In this document: positions 36,518 through 45,996 of the stretch, piece by piece | How the letters are laid out: every line of letters begins with the position of its first letter | How positions within the stretch are numbered: position 1 is the stretch's first letter | DNA from: JAFGMQ01 sp036733345 | GTDB taxonomy: Bacteria > Desulfobacterota > DSM-4660 > Desulfatiglandales > Desulfatiglandaceae | Direction: 5' to 3' | Length of the DNA: 64,000 nt | Assembly (NCBI GenBank): GCA_036733345.1 | Contig: DAINAR010000009.1 | Coordinates: 1 to 64,000, forward strand | Notes under the pieces: model-generated | What the model saw: only the letters and a program-made list of their open reading frames with translations | Told to the model about the DNA's origin: nothing | Database searches by the model: none | Program-made: the position numbers and the translations under genes

Positions 36518-38212
36518 TTACATTTTTCCGCGCCTCATTATAGACACGAGCAGCCAGAATCCCATAACGCCGGCAATTATAAAACCTACAAGGCCGATTA
36601 TTGGTATTTCGTGCCATTTTGGAGGTATATCAGAAAGTACGATCAGAGAGGAACCGATTACCAGTGATGCAAGAACGATTGCAAAGGCTATCCGGTTGCT
36701 GGTTCGGTCAAGAGTGGAAAGCATGGGCTCCAGTCCCATATGCTCGAATTCTATTTTTATCCTGCCCTTTTTTGCCTGTTGAAGTATAGCACTTATTTCC
36801 CCGGGTATTTCCTTTAACAGGCGGATAAGTTCACTTCCGGAATCTATCACGTCTTCAAAAATATTTTTCGGGTTGAGCCTGCCCCACTGAATCTGTTTTA
36901 TAAATGGTTGAGCGTGCTTAATGATTTCAAAATCAGGATCAAGCATTTTTCCCAAACCTTCAACCGTCCCGAGGGCCTTCATAACAAGAAAGAGGTCGGA
37001 TTTTAGATAAAGTCTATGTCTTGTCAGTATTTCCAGAAGACTATTTAATGCTTTTCTAACCTTCAAATCCTTTAAAGGAAGATAAAAATGATGATCCACA
37101 AATTCACTGATATCTCGCTCAAGTTTATCTCTGTCCGGCTCATCGTCATAATAGGTGAGTTTTAAAATTGTTTCTGACAGTTTTCTTTCATCTCTTGTAA
37201 CCAGCTGCATTAACATGTCTGAGAAGATTTCCCTCTCTTGGCGCTTTATGCGGCCCATCATGCCGAAGTCAAGGTAACAGACTACATTATTTGGCAGGAT
37301 AAATAAATTCCCGGGGTGAGGATCGGCATGGAAGAAGCCGTGGACAAAAATCTGTTTCATGGTCAGAACGGCTCCGCGTTTTGAAATTTCCTTAAGGTCA
37401 AATCCCTTTTTCCTCAAAAGGTCAATCTCAGACACCTTGATGCCATCTATATATTCCATAACAAGGATACGTTCAGTTACCAAGTCTCTAAATATTTTTG
37501 GGACATATATTGTTTCGTCACCAATAAACTGTTTGCTGAAACGTTCAATATGAATTGATTCAATTGCAAAGTTAAGTTCTTTGCCGAGACTGTGTGCGAA
37601 TTCGTGAACAATCCTTGTAGGACGGTGACCTTTTAATTCCTCAAGATGCCGTTCCATCAAGTCGGCCAGATGGAGCATTATTTCAAGATCAACCTCAATT
37701 ATCTTTCTGATGCCCGGTCGCTGGATTTTTACGATGACATCGCTGCCATCCTTAAGCTGTGCCTTATGAACCTGGGCAATTGAGGCAGCAGCTAATGGTT
37801 TTTTTTCAAGATGTTCAAATATTTCTTCCGGGGACTTACCAGTCTCTTTTTTAATAATTTCCTTAACATCTTCGTAGGAGAATGGAGGTACGTGATCCTG
37901 GAGTTTTGAAAGTTCCTGGATATATTCAAAAGGGATCAGGTCAGGGCGGGTGGAAAGGATCTGGGCAAGTTTTATAAAGGTGGGCCCCAGTTCTTCGAGA
38001 GCCATTCGGACCCTTTCCGCCCTGGTTAATGTTCCGATTTGTTCCCGTTTTTTTTTGTAGATTATCTGAAGGCCTATCTCCAGGTACTGCTCGATTTTCA
38101 ATGAGTTTATGAGATCACCAAAACCATATTTGAGAAGCACTGTGAGTATTTGCCGGTAGCGCTGGATATGGCGATATGTCCTTCCAATCATTCCGATTCT
38201 TTGTATGCGCAT
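36518..38212 (-). CDS. ABC1/UbiB-family atypical kinase
   Basis: A 564-residue protein of the UbiB/COQ8 family, which supports ubiquinone or other isoprenoid-lipid metabolism. The family N-terminal motif KxGQ is KLAQ here (81-84, in GPTFIKLAQILSTRPDLIP), a Gly-to-Ala change. The Ala-rich loop is PLAAASIAQVH, the ATP lysine is in VIVKIQRPG, and the catalytic and metal segments are HADPHPGNLF and YLDFGMMG. Two C-terminal membrane helices (about 515-560) anchor it. It is convergent with recD across 26 bases and lies 128 bases downstream of the phasin-like gene. Confidence 0.9.
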   Translation of the reverse strand: MRIQRIGMIGRTYRHIQRYRQILTVLLKYGFGDLINSLKIEQYLEIGLQIIYKKKREQIGTLTRAERVRMALEELGPTFIKLAQILSTRPDLIPFEYIQELSKLQDHVPPFSYEDVKEIIKKETGKSPEEIFEHLEKKPLAAASIAQVHKAQLKDGSDVIVKIQRPGIRKIIEVDLEIMLHLADLMERHLEELKGHRPTRIVHEFAHSLGKELNFAIESIHIERFSKQFIGDETIYVPKIFRDLVTERILVMEYIDGIKVSEIDLLRKKGFDLKEISKRGAVLTMKQIFVHGFFHADPHPGNLFILPNNVVCYLDFGMMGRIKRQEREIFSDMLMQLVTRDERKLSETILKLTYYDDEPDRDKLERDISEFVDHHFYLPLKDLKVRKALNSLLEILTRHRLYLKSDLFLVMKALGTVEGLGKMLDPDFEIIKHAQPFIKQIQWGRLNPKNIFEDVIDSGSELIRLLKEIPGEISAILQQAKKGRIKIEFEHMGLEPMLSTLDRTSNRIAFAIVLASLVIGSSLIVLSDIPPKWHEIPIIGLVGFIIAGVMGFWLLVSIMRRGKM

Positions 38213-38340
38213 TTTTTATCCTTTAACGAAAATCAAAGGAGAAAACTTCGAATTACTGTTGAAGTGAAGTTTCCCTCTCTCCTAATCCGAGGCAATAATA
38301 GAGGCATTTTACCGGGATAAAACTGTTGATGTTCAATGGT

Positions 38341-38628
38341 CTACTTTTTTTCAATGGCCTTGATTCTTTCTTCAAGGTCTGTAATATCCTTTTTTGTTGG
38401 GATATTCATTTTTTCAAGTGTTTTTTGAACTATCCTTTCAATCTTTTCTTCAAGGTCTTTTCGAGCCTGATCAGATTTCTTCTGGAGTTTTTCTATAAGT
38501 TCCTTTCCTTCCTGTTCTGATATTTCACCTTTTTCAATTATTTCTTTTACCAGTTCCTCAATTTTGTCTTTTGTAATAACCGCAAGACCTACACCTGTCA
38601 TCAGAGTCTTTTTTAAAAGATCAAGCAT
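38341..38628 (-). CDS. Phasin-like coiled-coil protein
   Basis: A 95-residue, highly charged helical protein. It starts MLDLLKKTLMTGVGLAVITK, then EELVKEIIEKGEISEQEGKE, and continues as a long coiled coil ending DLEERIKAIEKK. This is the layout of the poly-granule-associated (phasin, PhaF/PhaI) superfamily and of short relatives found next to UbiB-like kinases. A clear AAGGAGGAAA-type site precedes the ATG. It is probably co-expressed with the UbiB-like gene downstream. Confidence 0.75.
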   Translation of the reverse strand: MLDLLKKTLMTGVGLAVITKDKIEELVKEIIEKGEISEQEGKELIEKLQKKSDQARKDLEEKIERIVQKTLEKMNIPTKKDITDLEERIKAIEKK

Positions 38629-39061
38629 TTTTTCCTCCTTATTTATAGCTTAGTTTATATCCAATATATATATTAACACATATACACATTTTTTTTAAAT
38701 TAAAGAATCCATCAATTTTAAGATCTTTATTCCAAATAAATTGGATTCAACCAAATAGCAGAATTCTGGAAGGCCATCGCTATAAATACTCAATATCCAG
38801 AACAGAATTATGTGAGATGCTTTGTCTGAAAGAATTGAGGCAAGCAATTAAAAAGGAGATTGAATAAAACTCAATTTTGTGCTATATATTTTTTTTGGTG
38901 AGCGGTGACTACCAAAGTCCGAAACCGGGGTTGAGATCTTTGTCCGGGGCGTTAGGACGTGGGTAATTTAAACCAGTAATTCTGATTATCAGGAGCGCCT
39001 ATCTCATTGTAGCGCCGTCTCACCACAACATGAAAAATTCCGGTAAGTTTCTTAACGGCAT
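38629..39061. other. Intergenic region without recognised features
   Basis: About 430 bases before the MITE-like element. An AT-rich first half faces the phasin-like start. A GC-richer stretch with GGTGAGCGGTGACTACC (around 38896) was compared mentally with known riboswitch cores and matched none. Confidence 0.35.
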
Positions 39062-39258
39062 ATTATTACTCCGGCAATAATATATGTCAATGTTGTCCCA
39101 GCCAGGGGCTGATAAACCAGCCAAAAACACAGGCTGGTAAACCCTCCACAAACATTGGCGGGTAAACTCCAGCCTGTCCCGGATTCCTGATCGGGGTCCG
39201 GGGCATGCTTATCAAGTCCGGCATGACGATTGATGTTTTTAATCGCCGGAGTAATAAT
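39062..39258. mobile_element. MITE-like element, copy 2
   Basis: 197 bases with 14-bp perfect inverted ends, ATTATTACTCCGGC (39062-39075) and GCCGGAGTAATAAT (39245-39258). The first 36 bases and the last 55 match copy 1 (8827-8974). The centre differs and contains CCAGCC and GGCTGGTAAA modules from the other dispersed repeat family. It ends 26 bases from the stop codon of pgeF. Confidence 0.7.
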
Positions 39259-39283
39259 AGCTCCTTATTATGTCCGGGGATTG

Positions 39284-40135
39284 CTATTGCAAAACGGCGA
39301 CACTGCCGAATCTGCCTGTCCTGCCTTCGGCCCTGTATGAATAAAACAAGTCTGTATTACATCGCGTACAAATGCCGGCGAGTTCAATATTCTCTATTTT
39401 TAACCCTGCCTGGACGAGTTGCCAGGTACTTATAGCCCAAAGGTCAAAATAGTTTTTCTTTACCATGAAGCGTTCGAATGTTTCAGGAAATATCTCAGTA
39501 TAAGTCGTAAATTCAGAACAGCAGGGGCCAAGAGACGGACCAATAGCCGCAAGGAGATCAGATCCCTCGCAGCGGAATAACTGCTTCATCTGGCTTATAA
39601 CCCTGCCAATAATATTATGCACATTGCCTCTCCAGCCGCAGTGTATATTAGCAAGTACAAGCCTTTTTGGGTCAAACACCATTATACCCTGGCAGTCTGC
39701 CTGTTTGACCAGAATGGCAGTGGATTTCATGTCGGTAATTACAGCATCAACTTCATGCAGCTTTGATAGCGAATCACGGCTTTTTTCCCGGAGAGCTAAA
39801 ATTCCATCTCCATGACATTGATTCATAATTACCAGGTGCCCGGCTCCAATTGTATCTTTGATTATACGCAGATTTTCATTGACATTCTTTCTTGTATCTC
39901 CTGAAGAATAACTCGTATTCAGACTATCATACGGCGGGGTGCTGACGCCACCCCATCTGGTAAAAACGCCGTGTATTAGCTGTGGATATTGGGAAAGTCC
40001 TGGATACCTAAAATATTTTATGCCAGCTTCGGACCATAATAGATTGGAAAAATTTGATGTGTTTTTTGGATAAAAAGGAGATTTAACCAGGGTGCCGGAA
40101 GTCAGGTTAAGATATCTGAATCCTTGATCGTGCAT
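39284..40135 (-). CDS. pgeF: Peptidoglycan editing factor / laccase-domain protein (YfiH family)
   Basis: A 283-residue protein of the YfiH/CNF1 fold. Family relatives remove wrongly inserted L-Ser from peptidoglycan precursors, and some show purine nucleoside phosphorylase or laccase activity. The metal-site residues are visible: MNQCHGDGI, KQADCQGIMVFD and ANIHCGWRGNV, followed by GPSLGPCCSEF. The length fits the family. It lies just upstream of the SRP RNA on the same strand, and the MITE-like element follows its stop. Confidence 0.9.
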   Translation of the reverse strand: MHDQGFRYLNLTSGTLVKSPFYPKNTSNFSNLLWSEAGIKYFRYPGLSQYPQLIHGVFTRWGGVSTPPYDSLNTSYSSGDTRKNVNENLRIIKDTIGAGHLVIMNQCHGDGILALREKSRDSLSKLHEVDAVITDMKSTAILVKQADCQGIMVFDPKRLVLANIHCGWRGNVHNIIGRVISQMKQLFRCEGSDLLAAIGPSLGPCCSEFTTYTEIFPETFERFMVKKNYFDLWAISTWQLVQAGLKIENIELAGICTRCNTDLFYSYRAEGRTGRFGSVAVLQ

Positions 40136-40195
40136 CCTTATTCAAACCATGATTGAGCAGTCATTGCTACCCTGAGAAAAGAGATAGATTTAATC

Positions 40196-40396
40196 ACGAC
40201 CCAAACTTGCTTATTTACCGCTGCTTCCTCCCGGACCTGACGGGGTTCATAAGTGCCTGTCACGTGAAGTCCACCTCGCCTCAAAAGTGACAATAGATCA
40301 AACTCAAATCAGGGCTCTCATAAAGGACTTTCAACCCCGCATAAGCGGATCTCGGGTTACAGGGCACCGCTAGCTCCCCATCTAGCACGACCAAGG
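40196..40396 (-). ncRNA. ffs: Signal recognition particle RNA (long bacterial form)
   Basis: On the minus strand the RNA begins near CCTTGGTCGTGCTAGATGGG, runs through GCTAGCGGTGCCCTGTAACC and ATCCGCTTATGCGGGGTTG, and ends with the diagnostic domain IV: GTCAGGTCCGGGAGGAAGCA. In that hairpin the GNRA-type tetraloop is GGGA and the Ffh-binding symmetric and asymmetric loops are conserved. It is about 200 nt, much longer than E. coli 4.5S RNA. The ends are approximate. It lies between pgeF and the IHF-like gene, both on the minus strand. Confidence 0.85.
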
Positions 40397-40412
40397 ATTA
40401 ATTCTATCATGA

Positions 40413-40691
40413 TCAGTAGACATCAGCCCGTTCTTTCAATTCCTTGCCTACTTTAAAAAATGGGAGCCTTTTAGGCGCTACTTCAATAATTTCCCCCGTC
40501 TTTGGGTTTCTGCCTTTATAACCGTCATAATTTTTTACCTTAAAGCTCCCTAGCCCTCGAATTTCTACCCTTTCGCCCCTGATAATCGCCTTTTCCATAT
40601 CGCTGAATACAGTGTTAACAATGTCCTCAGCTTTTTTTAAGGGTAAATCCTCTGCCTTTGCAAGGGATTCTATCAATTGAGATTTGTTCAT
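40413..40691 (-). CDS. Integration host factor / HU family DNA-bending protein
   Basis: A 92-residue nucleoid protein. It opens with MNKSQLIESLAKAEDLPLKK, followed by EIRGLGSFKVKNYDGYKGRN with the DNA-intercalating beta arm and NPKTGEIIEVAPKRLPFFK. The sequence is closest to IHF beta-type proteins, although HU is possible. It would bend DNA and help sigma-54 activators. It is followed by the SRP RNA. Confidence 0.92.
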   Translation of the reverse strand: MNKSQLIESLAKAEDLPLKKAEDIVNTVFSDMEKAIIRGERVEIRGLGSFKVKNYDGYKGRNPKTGEIIEVAPKRLPFFKVGKELKERADVY

Positions 40692-41145
40692 AGCGGTCCT
40701 CTTTATAAAAAGGGAATAATAAAATCGACGACTTTAAAATAAAATTATTTAATAATGGAACAACTACAGCAAGTCAAGACGAAATTGCCAAAAATTTTCA
40801 CATTAGTAAAAAAAGTGCTAATAATTATCTGGGATTATGGATTCCTTTTAGAATAAACAAGTGTTTTTTGGTTAAAAAAATAAATTAATGTAAGTTGTCT
40901 TTTTCCAGCAAAAAAGGGAACAACTATTGAATATATGCACTCTTTCCTGTCACGGTTCAAAAGTAACCGTATCGTTTTTATTTTATTTCTGAAGGAAGAC
41001 TCAAATTAGATTTTTATAATGCCTTCAATATCCCTATTTTTTGTTATTGAGTTGTAAATTTTACTTTTATAATGTATTTTTCTGTCAATACTTGAATAAC
41101 TAACTTTTTTATTTCAGGAATTCTATTAATGAAGGGATGCTTCAA
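40692..41145. other. AT-rich intergenic region between divergent genes
   Basis: About 450 bases holding the divergent promoters of the IHF-like gene and the hisC-cmk-rpsA block. No reading frame or structured RNA was recognised. Confidence 0.4.
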
Positions 41146-42249
41146 ATGAAAAAATTGACTCACAAAGGTGTCGAAAATTTGATTCCCTATCCGCCAGGAA
41201 AGCCGATACAAGAGCTTGAGAGGGAGATGGGTATAAAGGGTTCAATAAAACTGGCATCCAACGAAAACCCCCTTGGGCCTTCACCGCTGGCTGTTAAGGC
41301 TATTATAGACAATGCTCATGAGTTACACAGGTATCCTGATGGGAATGGCTATTATCTGAGATCAAGGCTCAGTGAAAAATTCGGCGTGCCCTTTGATCAG
41401 ATTATTCTTGGTAATGGCTCAAACGAATTGATTGAATTAATTACTAGAACATTTCTGTCCTCTTCTGAAAACGTGGTTCAGGCTTATCCGACATTCCTTG
41501 TTTATGAAAAAATGGTAAAAGGGGCAGGGGCGCATATAATTTCAGTTCCGCTTTCAAATTTCAGGATTGATTTAGAAAGAATGCTTGAGGCTGTCACTCC
41601 CAGGACGAAAATTGTATTTATAAATAATCCGAATAACCCGACAGGGACTGTGGTTAAGATTGGAGAGATGGCCGATTTTCTGAAAGAAATACCTGACGAT
41701 GTAATTGTGGCGCTGGACGAGGCGTATATTGAATTTGCAACTGATAAAGATATTGCTAACGGTCTCAATCTTTTGAAAAGGCATGAATTATTGTTTGTAT
41801 TGAGGACATTTTCGAAACTTTATGGCCTTGCAGGCCTCAGGATAGGATACGGCTTTGGTTCGAAAAGGCTCATTGGTTATATGAACAGGGTAAGACAACC
41901 ATTTAATGCAAATACACTGGCCCAGGCCGCCGCTACAGCAGCTCTTGATGATTCCAGTTTTGTAGACAGGACACTCAAGACGGTTAGAGCAGGCCTGAGT
42001 TATTTATACAAGGCCCTGGATGATATGGAAATTGAGTATATTCCCACTCAAACAAATTTCTTTCTGATAAAAATGCCCTATGGCGGAAAAAAGATCTATG
42101 AGCTTATGCTGAAGGAAGGCGTTATTATTCGCTGTATGGACAGCTTTGGGCTTCCTGACTATATAAGAATTAATGCAGGGCTGCCGGAAGAAAATGAGAG
42201 GTTCATCAATACTTTAAAAATGGTTCTGAAAAGGCAAGACACAATATGA
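41146..42249 (+). CDS. hisC: Histidinol-phosphate aminotransferase
   Basis: A PLP-dependent fold type I aminotransferase of 367 residues converting imidazole acetol phosphate to histidinol phosphate. Family features are IKLASNENPLGPSPLAV, NNPNNPTGTVV, LDEAYIEF and RTFSKLYGLAGLRIGYG, the latter with the PLP lysine (224). The ATG at 41146 is preferred over 41137 because GAAGGG abuts the first ATG and has 9 bases to the second. The gene overlaps cmk by four bases (ATGA), which couples their translation. Confidence 0.93.
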   Translation: MKKLTHKGVENLIPYPPGKPIQELEREMGIKGSIKLASNENPLGPSPLAVKAIIDNAHELHRYPDGNGYYLRSRLSEKFGVPFDQIILGNGSNELIELITRTFLSSSENVVQAYPTFLVYEKMVKGAGAHIISVPLSNFRIDLERMLEAVTPRTKIVFINNPNNPTGTVVKIGEMADFLKEIPDDVIVALDEAYIEFATDKDIANGLNLLKRHELLFVLRTFSKLYGLAGLRIGYGFGSKRLIGYMNRVRQPFNANTLAQAAATAALDDSSFVDRTLKTVRAGLSYLYKALDDMEIEYIPTQTNFFLIKMPYGGKKIYELMLKEGVIIRCMDSFGLPDYIRINAGLPEENERFINTLKMVLKRQDTI

Positions 42250-42923
42250 GTAACGTCATTACTGTTGATGGACCTGCAGGGTCAGGGAAAAGCACTGTCA
42301 GCCGTATTTTGGCCAGAAAATTAGATTATGTCTATCTGGATACAGGCGCAATGTATCGGGCCGTTGCTCTGGCAGCAAAAAGGAGTGGTGTAAGTACGGA
42401 GGACGGCAGTAAGCTGAAAGAGTTATGCAGTTCATTGGATTTAAGATATAAGTCAGATGAAGATCCGCCGAGGCTATTTCTTAATGGTGAAGATATATCC
42501 ATGATAATAAGAAGCCCTTCCATGGATATGCTGTCTTCCCGTATATCTTCTGTCAAAGAGGTAAGGGAGTCCATGATTAGCCTTCAGCGCAGTATTTCCA
42601 GTGAAGCAAATATTGTTGCAGAAGGCAGGGATATGGGAACGGTAGTGTTTCCTGAAGCAAGGCACAAGTTTTTTTTGACAGCCTCGCATGAGGTTAGGGC
42701 TGAAAGGCGTTACCGTGAGAGACTAGGCAGGGGAGAGTCAATATCAAAAGATCATGTGTCAGAAGAAATGAAAAAAAGAGATCTTCAGGATACGAATCGA
42801 ATTTTATCCCCCTTAATACCGGCAAAGGATGCTATGTTGATTGACTCAACCCTGTTGTCTCCTGAGGAAATAGTTGCGGAGATAATAAGTCATTTAAAAA
42901 AAATAAGTGATAATGCAGTTTAA
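42246..42923 (+). CDS. cmk: Cytidylate kinase
   Basis: A 225-residue P-loop kinase that phosphorylates CMP and dCMP. The N-terminus has VDGPAGSGKSTVSRILA, then YLDTGAMYRAVA. The family's later motif is IVAEGRDMGTVVFPEA, and the lid region has RYRERLGRG. It overlaps hisC and is followed 95 bases later by rpsA, an order common across bacteria. Confidence 0.96.
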   Translation: MSNVITVDGPAGSGKSTVSRILARKLDYVYLDTGAMYRAVALAAKRSGVSTEDGSKLKELCSSLDLRYKSDEDPPRLFLNGEDISMIIRSPSMDMLSSRISSVKEVRESMISLQRSISSEANIVAEGRDMGTVVFPEARHKFFLTASHEVRAERRYRERLGRGESISKDHVSEEMKKRDLQDTNRILSPLIPAKDAMLIDSTLLSPEEIVAEIISHLKKISDNAV

Positions 42924-43018
42924 TAAAATATTTAGTTGAAATATACTATTACCTTTGATAAAATTCATAAATTTAGATTTTAACTTAAAGCGTAAAAAAT
43001 TAGGGGGTACTTATCTTA

Positions 43019-44926
43019 ATGGAAAAGTCAACAAACAAACTAACCGAAGAAACAATCTTTGAAGCCGAAAATTCACATGAGGAAAATAACCAGGAATCCT
43101 TTGACACAGAGAATGAATCAGAAGAAGCGGAAAATCAGGAAATCCAGGAAGATGATAACTTCATGGAATTATATGAAGAAAGCCTTAAAAGCATTCAGGA
43201 AGGAGAAGTCGTCGAAGGGGAAATAGTTCAAATAGATAAAGAATATGTCTTGGTAGATATCGGCTACAAATCAGAAGGTCAGATTAATATTCAGGAATTT
43301 ATTGATCCGGAAGGTAATTTGACAGCCAAGGTTGGGGATAAAATAGAGGTACTCCTGGAACGCAGAGAAGATGACGAAGGCACCATAAGGCTTTCAAAGG
43401 AAAAAGCTGCTAAAATTAAAATATGGGATGAGATTCGGGATATTTATGAAAATAATCTGACGATTAAAGGTACAATAATTTCCAGGGTCAAGGGAGGGCT
43501 TTCTGTAGATATTGGACTTCAGGCCTTTTTGCCAGGTTCACAGGTCGATTTGAGGCCCATCAGGGATATGGATACATTGGTGGGCCAGGAATTAGAATTT
43601 AAAATTGTTAAATACAACAAACGACGTGGAAATATTGTTTTATCCCGCCGGGCAATTCTTGAAGCAGAACGCCTGTCCTTAAGAGACGAAACCCTTAAGC
43701 TCCTTGAAGAGGGTGCGGTGCTTGAAGGTACGGTCAAAAATGTAACGGATTATGGCCTGTTTATTGATCTTGGAGGTATCGACGGACTGGTTCATATTAC
43801 AGATATGTCGTGGGGAAGGGTTGGCCATCCTTCGGAAATGCACAAAGTTGGAGACAAAATAGAAGTAAAGATTCTGGATTTTGATAATGAAAAAGAAAGA
43901 GTTTCCCTTGGAATAAAACAGCTTACAGCCGATCCATGGAGCGAGACTGAAAAGAGATATCCAATAGGCACAATAATCAAAGGTCGCGTTGTAAGTCTCA
44001 CGGATTATGGCGTATTTGTTGAAGTCGAGCAGGGTGTAGAGGGTCTTATTCATGTTTCCGAAATGTCCTGGACCAGGAAAATCAGACACCCATCTCAGGT
44101 TTTAAACGTAGGGGATATTGTTGATACAATGGTTTTGGACATTGATGTTGCTAAAAAGAGAATTTCTTTAGGAATGAAACAAGTTGAACCAAATCCATGG
44201 GATGTAATCGAAGAAAAATATCCTGTAGGAACTACTATCGAGGGAAAAATAAAAAATATAACTGATTTTGGGATTTTCATAGGCATTGACGAAGGGATTG
44301 ACGGCCTTGTTCATATATCTGATATATCATGGACGAGAAGGATTAAGCATCCTTCGGAGATATATAAAAAGGGACAGGAGGTTCAGGCTGTGGTGCTCAA
44401 TATTGATAAAGAAAATGAGCGGTTTTCTCTGGGCATTAAACAATTAACCCCTGACCCATGGGATGAAATTCCAAAGAAATATAAACCCGGTACCCGTGTT
44501 ACAGGAACTGTCACAAACGTGACCGATTTCGGCCTTTTCCTTGAACTGGAGGAAGGGGTTGAAGGGCTTATTCATATTTCCGAAGTAGCCGGAGATAAAC
44601 GTGGAAATCCTCTGTCAAGATTTCAAAATGATGATGTTATTCAAGCCAAGGTTATCAATGTTTCGCGGGAAGAGAAAAAAATTGGCCTTTCTATCAGAAA
44701 ACTTGAAGAAACTTCGGAAAAGGAAAGCTTTAAAAATTATTTAGGCAACCAGGAGGAAGCTAGATCAAACCTTGGGGATCTATTAAGAGAAGAGATGATG
44801 AACCTTCAACAGCAGAATTCGTCAGGCAGTGAGGAAACAGGGGCGACTGATTCTTCTGAGGAAGTTCACGAAACTGAATCGAATGAAAATGGGAAGGAAG
44901 AATCTGACAGCAATGAGTCTGCCTGA
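43019..44926 (+). CDS. rpsA: 30S ribosomal protein S1
   Basis: A 635-residue protein with six S1 RNA-binding repeats. The last four carry clear 'GxVxxITDYGxFVEVEQGVEGLIHVSE' signatures at about residues 232-300, 318-390, 405-475 and 490-560, and the first two are more diverged. Acidic extensions at both ends (about 1-60 and 600-635, Glu/Ser-rich) make it longer than E. coli S1 (557). It recruits mRNAs to the 30S subunit. TAGGGGGTAC upstream serves as ribosome-binding site. A terminator follows. Confidence 0.96.
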   Translation: MEKSTNKLTEETIFEAENSHEENNQESFDTENESEEAENQEIQEDDNFMELYEESLKSIQEGEVVEGEIVQIDKEYVLVDIGYKSEGQINIQEFIDPEGNLTAKVGDKIEVLLERREDDEGTIRLSKEKAAKIKIWDEIRDIYENNLTIKGTIISRVKGGLSVDIGLQAFLPGSQVDLRPIRDMDTLVGQELEFKIVKYNKRRGNIVLSRRAILEAERLSLRDETLKLLEEGAVLEGTVKNVTDYGLFIDLGGIDGLVHITDMSWGRVGHPSEMHKVGDKIEVKILDFDNEKERVSLGIKQLTADPWSETEKRYPIGTIIKGRVVSLTDYGVFVEVEQGVEGLIHVSEMSWTRKIRHPSQVLNVGDIVDTMVLDIDVAKKRISLGMKQVEPNPWDVIEEKYPVGTTIEGKIKNITDFGIFIGIDEGIDGLVHISDISWTRRIKHPSEIYKKGQEVQAVVLNIDKENERFSLGIKQLTPDPWDEIPKKYKPGTRVTGTVTNVTDFGLFLELEEGVEGLIHISEVAGDKRGNPLSRFQNDDVIQAKVINVSREEKKIGLSIRKLEETSEKESFKNYLGNQEEARSNLGDLLREEMMNLQQQNSSGSEETGATDSSEEVHETESNENGKEESDSNESA

Positions 44927-44938
44927 TTGAAGTCTTTT

Positions 44939-44966
44939 AAGCTGTTCCCTGGTGACAGCTTTTTAC
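44939..44966 (+). terminator. Intrinsic terminator after rpsA
   Basis: AAGCTGT (44939-44945) pairs with ACAGCTT (44955-44961) across a 9-base loop and is followed by TTTT. It lies 12 bases after the rpsA stop codon, which suits termination of the hisC-cmk-rpsA transcript. Confidence 0.6.
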
Positions 44967-45088
44967 TTATAAAAAAACAGGAAAAGTAAAGTAGTATAAG
45001 GTTAGTTTTTCTACTACTTCTTTTCCTGTATTCTAATTTTTCCAATATTCAACAATTCATTTTTTTACGATACCTGAACTTCCGCAAA

Positions 45089-45994
45089 ATGGCAGGGAAA
45101 AAACATCCAATATTGACAGTTTTGATTATTCTGACAGGCATAGCAATTGTTTTGGGCGTAGTTATGTTTGTTATATCGGGAATCTCTGCCACTTCCTCAA
45201 AATTCTCTTTCAAAGAGAAAGTGGGCGTTATTTCGATAGAGGGCACTATTTCCCAGTCCAGAAAAATTACGTCTCAGTTGGCTAAGTTCAGGAAAGACAA
45301 TCAGATCAAAGCAATAGTATTGAGGATCGATTCTCCAGGAGGGCAAGTAGGGCCTACCCAGGAAATCTTCCGGGAAATACAGAAAATCGTTCAATCAAAA
45401 AAGGTAATTGCATCATTAGGCTCTGTAGCTGCTTCCGGGGGATATTATATTGCAGCTGCAGCCGATAAGATTGTTGCCGCCCCGGGAACCATCACAGGCA
45501 GTATCGGCGTAATTATGCAGTTCATTAGAATTGAAGACCTTTTAAAGAAGATAGGGATTGATTTTGAAACCTTAAAAAGCGGAGAATTTAAAGATATCGG
45601 TTCTCCGGGAAGAGAGCTGACAGAACGTGACAGAGAGATCCTTAATGCGGTGATACAGGATATACAGAGACAATTCGTGGAGGGAGTGGCTATTGGTCGG
45701 AATCTTGACCTGGAAAAAGTGCGTGAAATAGCTGATGGACGAATTTTCTCTGGAGCCCAGGCCAGGGAATTAGGTCTTGTTGATGAATTGGGTAATTTTG
45801 AGGATGCTGTCGAAATAGCCAAGGAACTGGCCGGGATTAAAGGAGAAGTGACACTTGTTTATCCTGAAAAAGATACCCTGGATTTATGGAATCTATTTCT
45901 TGATGCTACCGGAAAGTCCCTGATTAAATTACTCCAGAATATAAAGCCTCAAGTCGAATACAGGTGGAAGATGGAGCTTCTTGGCGGGCAATGA
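45089..45994 (+). CDS. sppA: Signal peptide peptidase SppA (36K type)
   Basis: A 301-residue membrane-anchored serine protease that degrades cleaved signal peptides. An N-terminal membrane helix spans about 8-30. The catalytic core has VLRIDSPGGQVGP, the nucleophile Ser116 in SVAASGGYYIAAAADKI and the general-base Lys168 in KSGEFKDIGSPGRELT, the expected Ser/Lys dyad of the short one-domain form. It is convergent with the Sua5-like gene, with only two bases between the two stop codons. Confidence 0.93.
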   Translation: MAGKKHPILTVLIILTGIAIVLGVVMFVISGISATSSKFSFKEKVGVISIEGTISQSRKITSQLAKFRKDNQIKAIVLRIDSPGGQVGPTQEIFREIQKIVQSKKVIASLGSVAASGGYYIAAAADKIVAAPGTITGSIGVIMQFIRIEDLLKKIGIDFETLKSGEFKDIGSPGRELTERDREILNAVIQDIQRQFVEGVAIGRNLDLEKVREIADGRIFSGAQARELGLVDELGNFEDAVEIAKELAGIKGEVTLVYPEKDTLDLWNLFLDATGKSLIKLLQNIKPQVEYRWKMELLGGQ

Positions 45995-45996
45995 GG

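Noticed and set aside
38890..38990. GC-richer intergenic block considered as a riboswitch
   Set aside because: No match to cyclic-di-GMP, cobalamin, TPP or SAM riboswitch cores, and it is not in front of a gene start on the matching strand.
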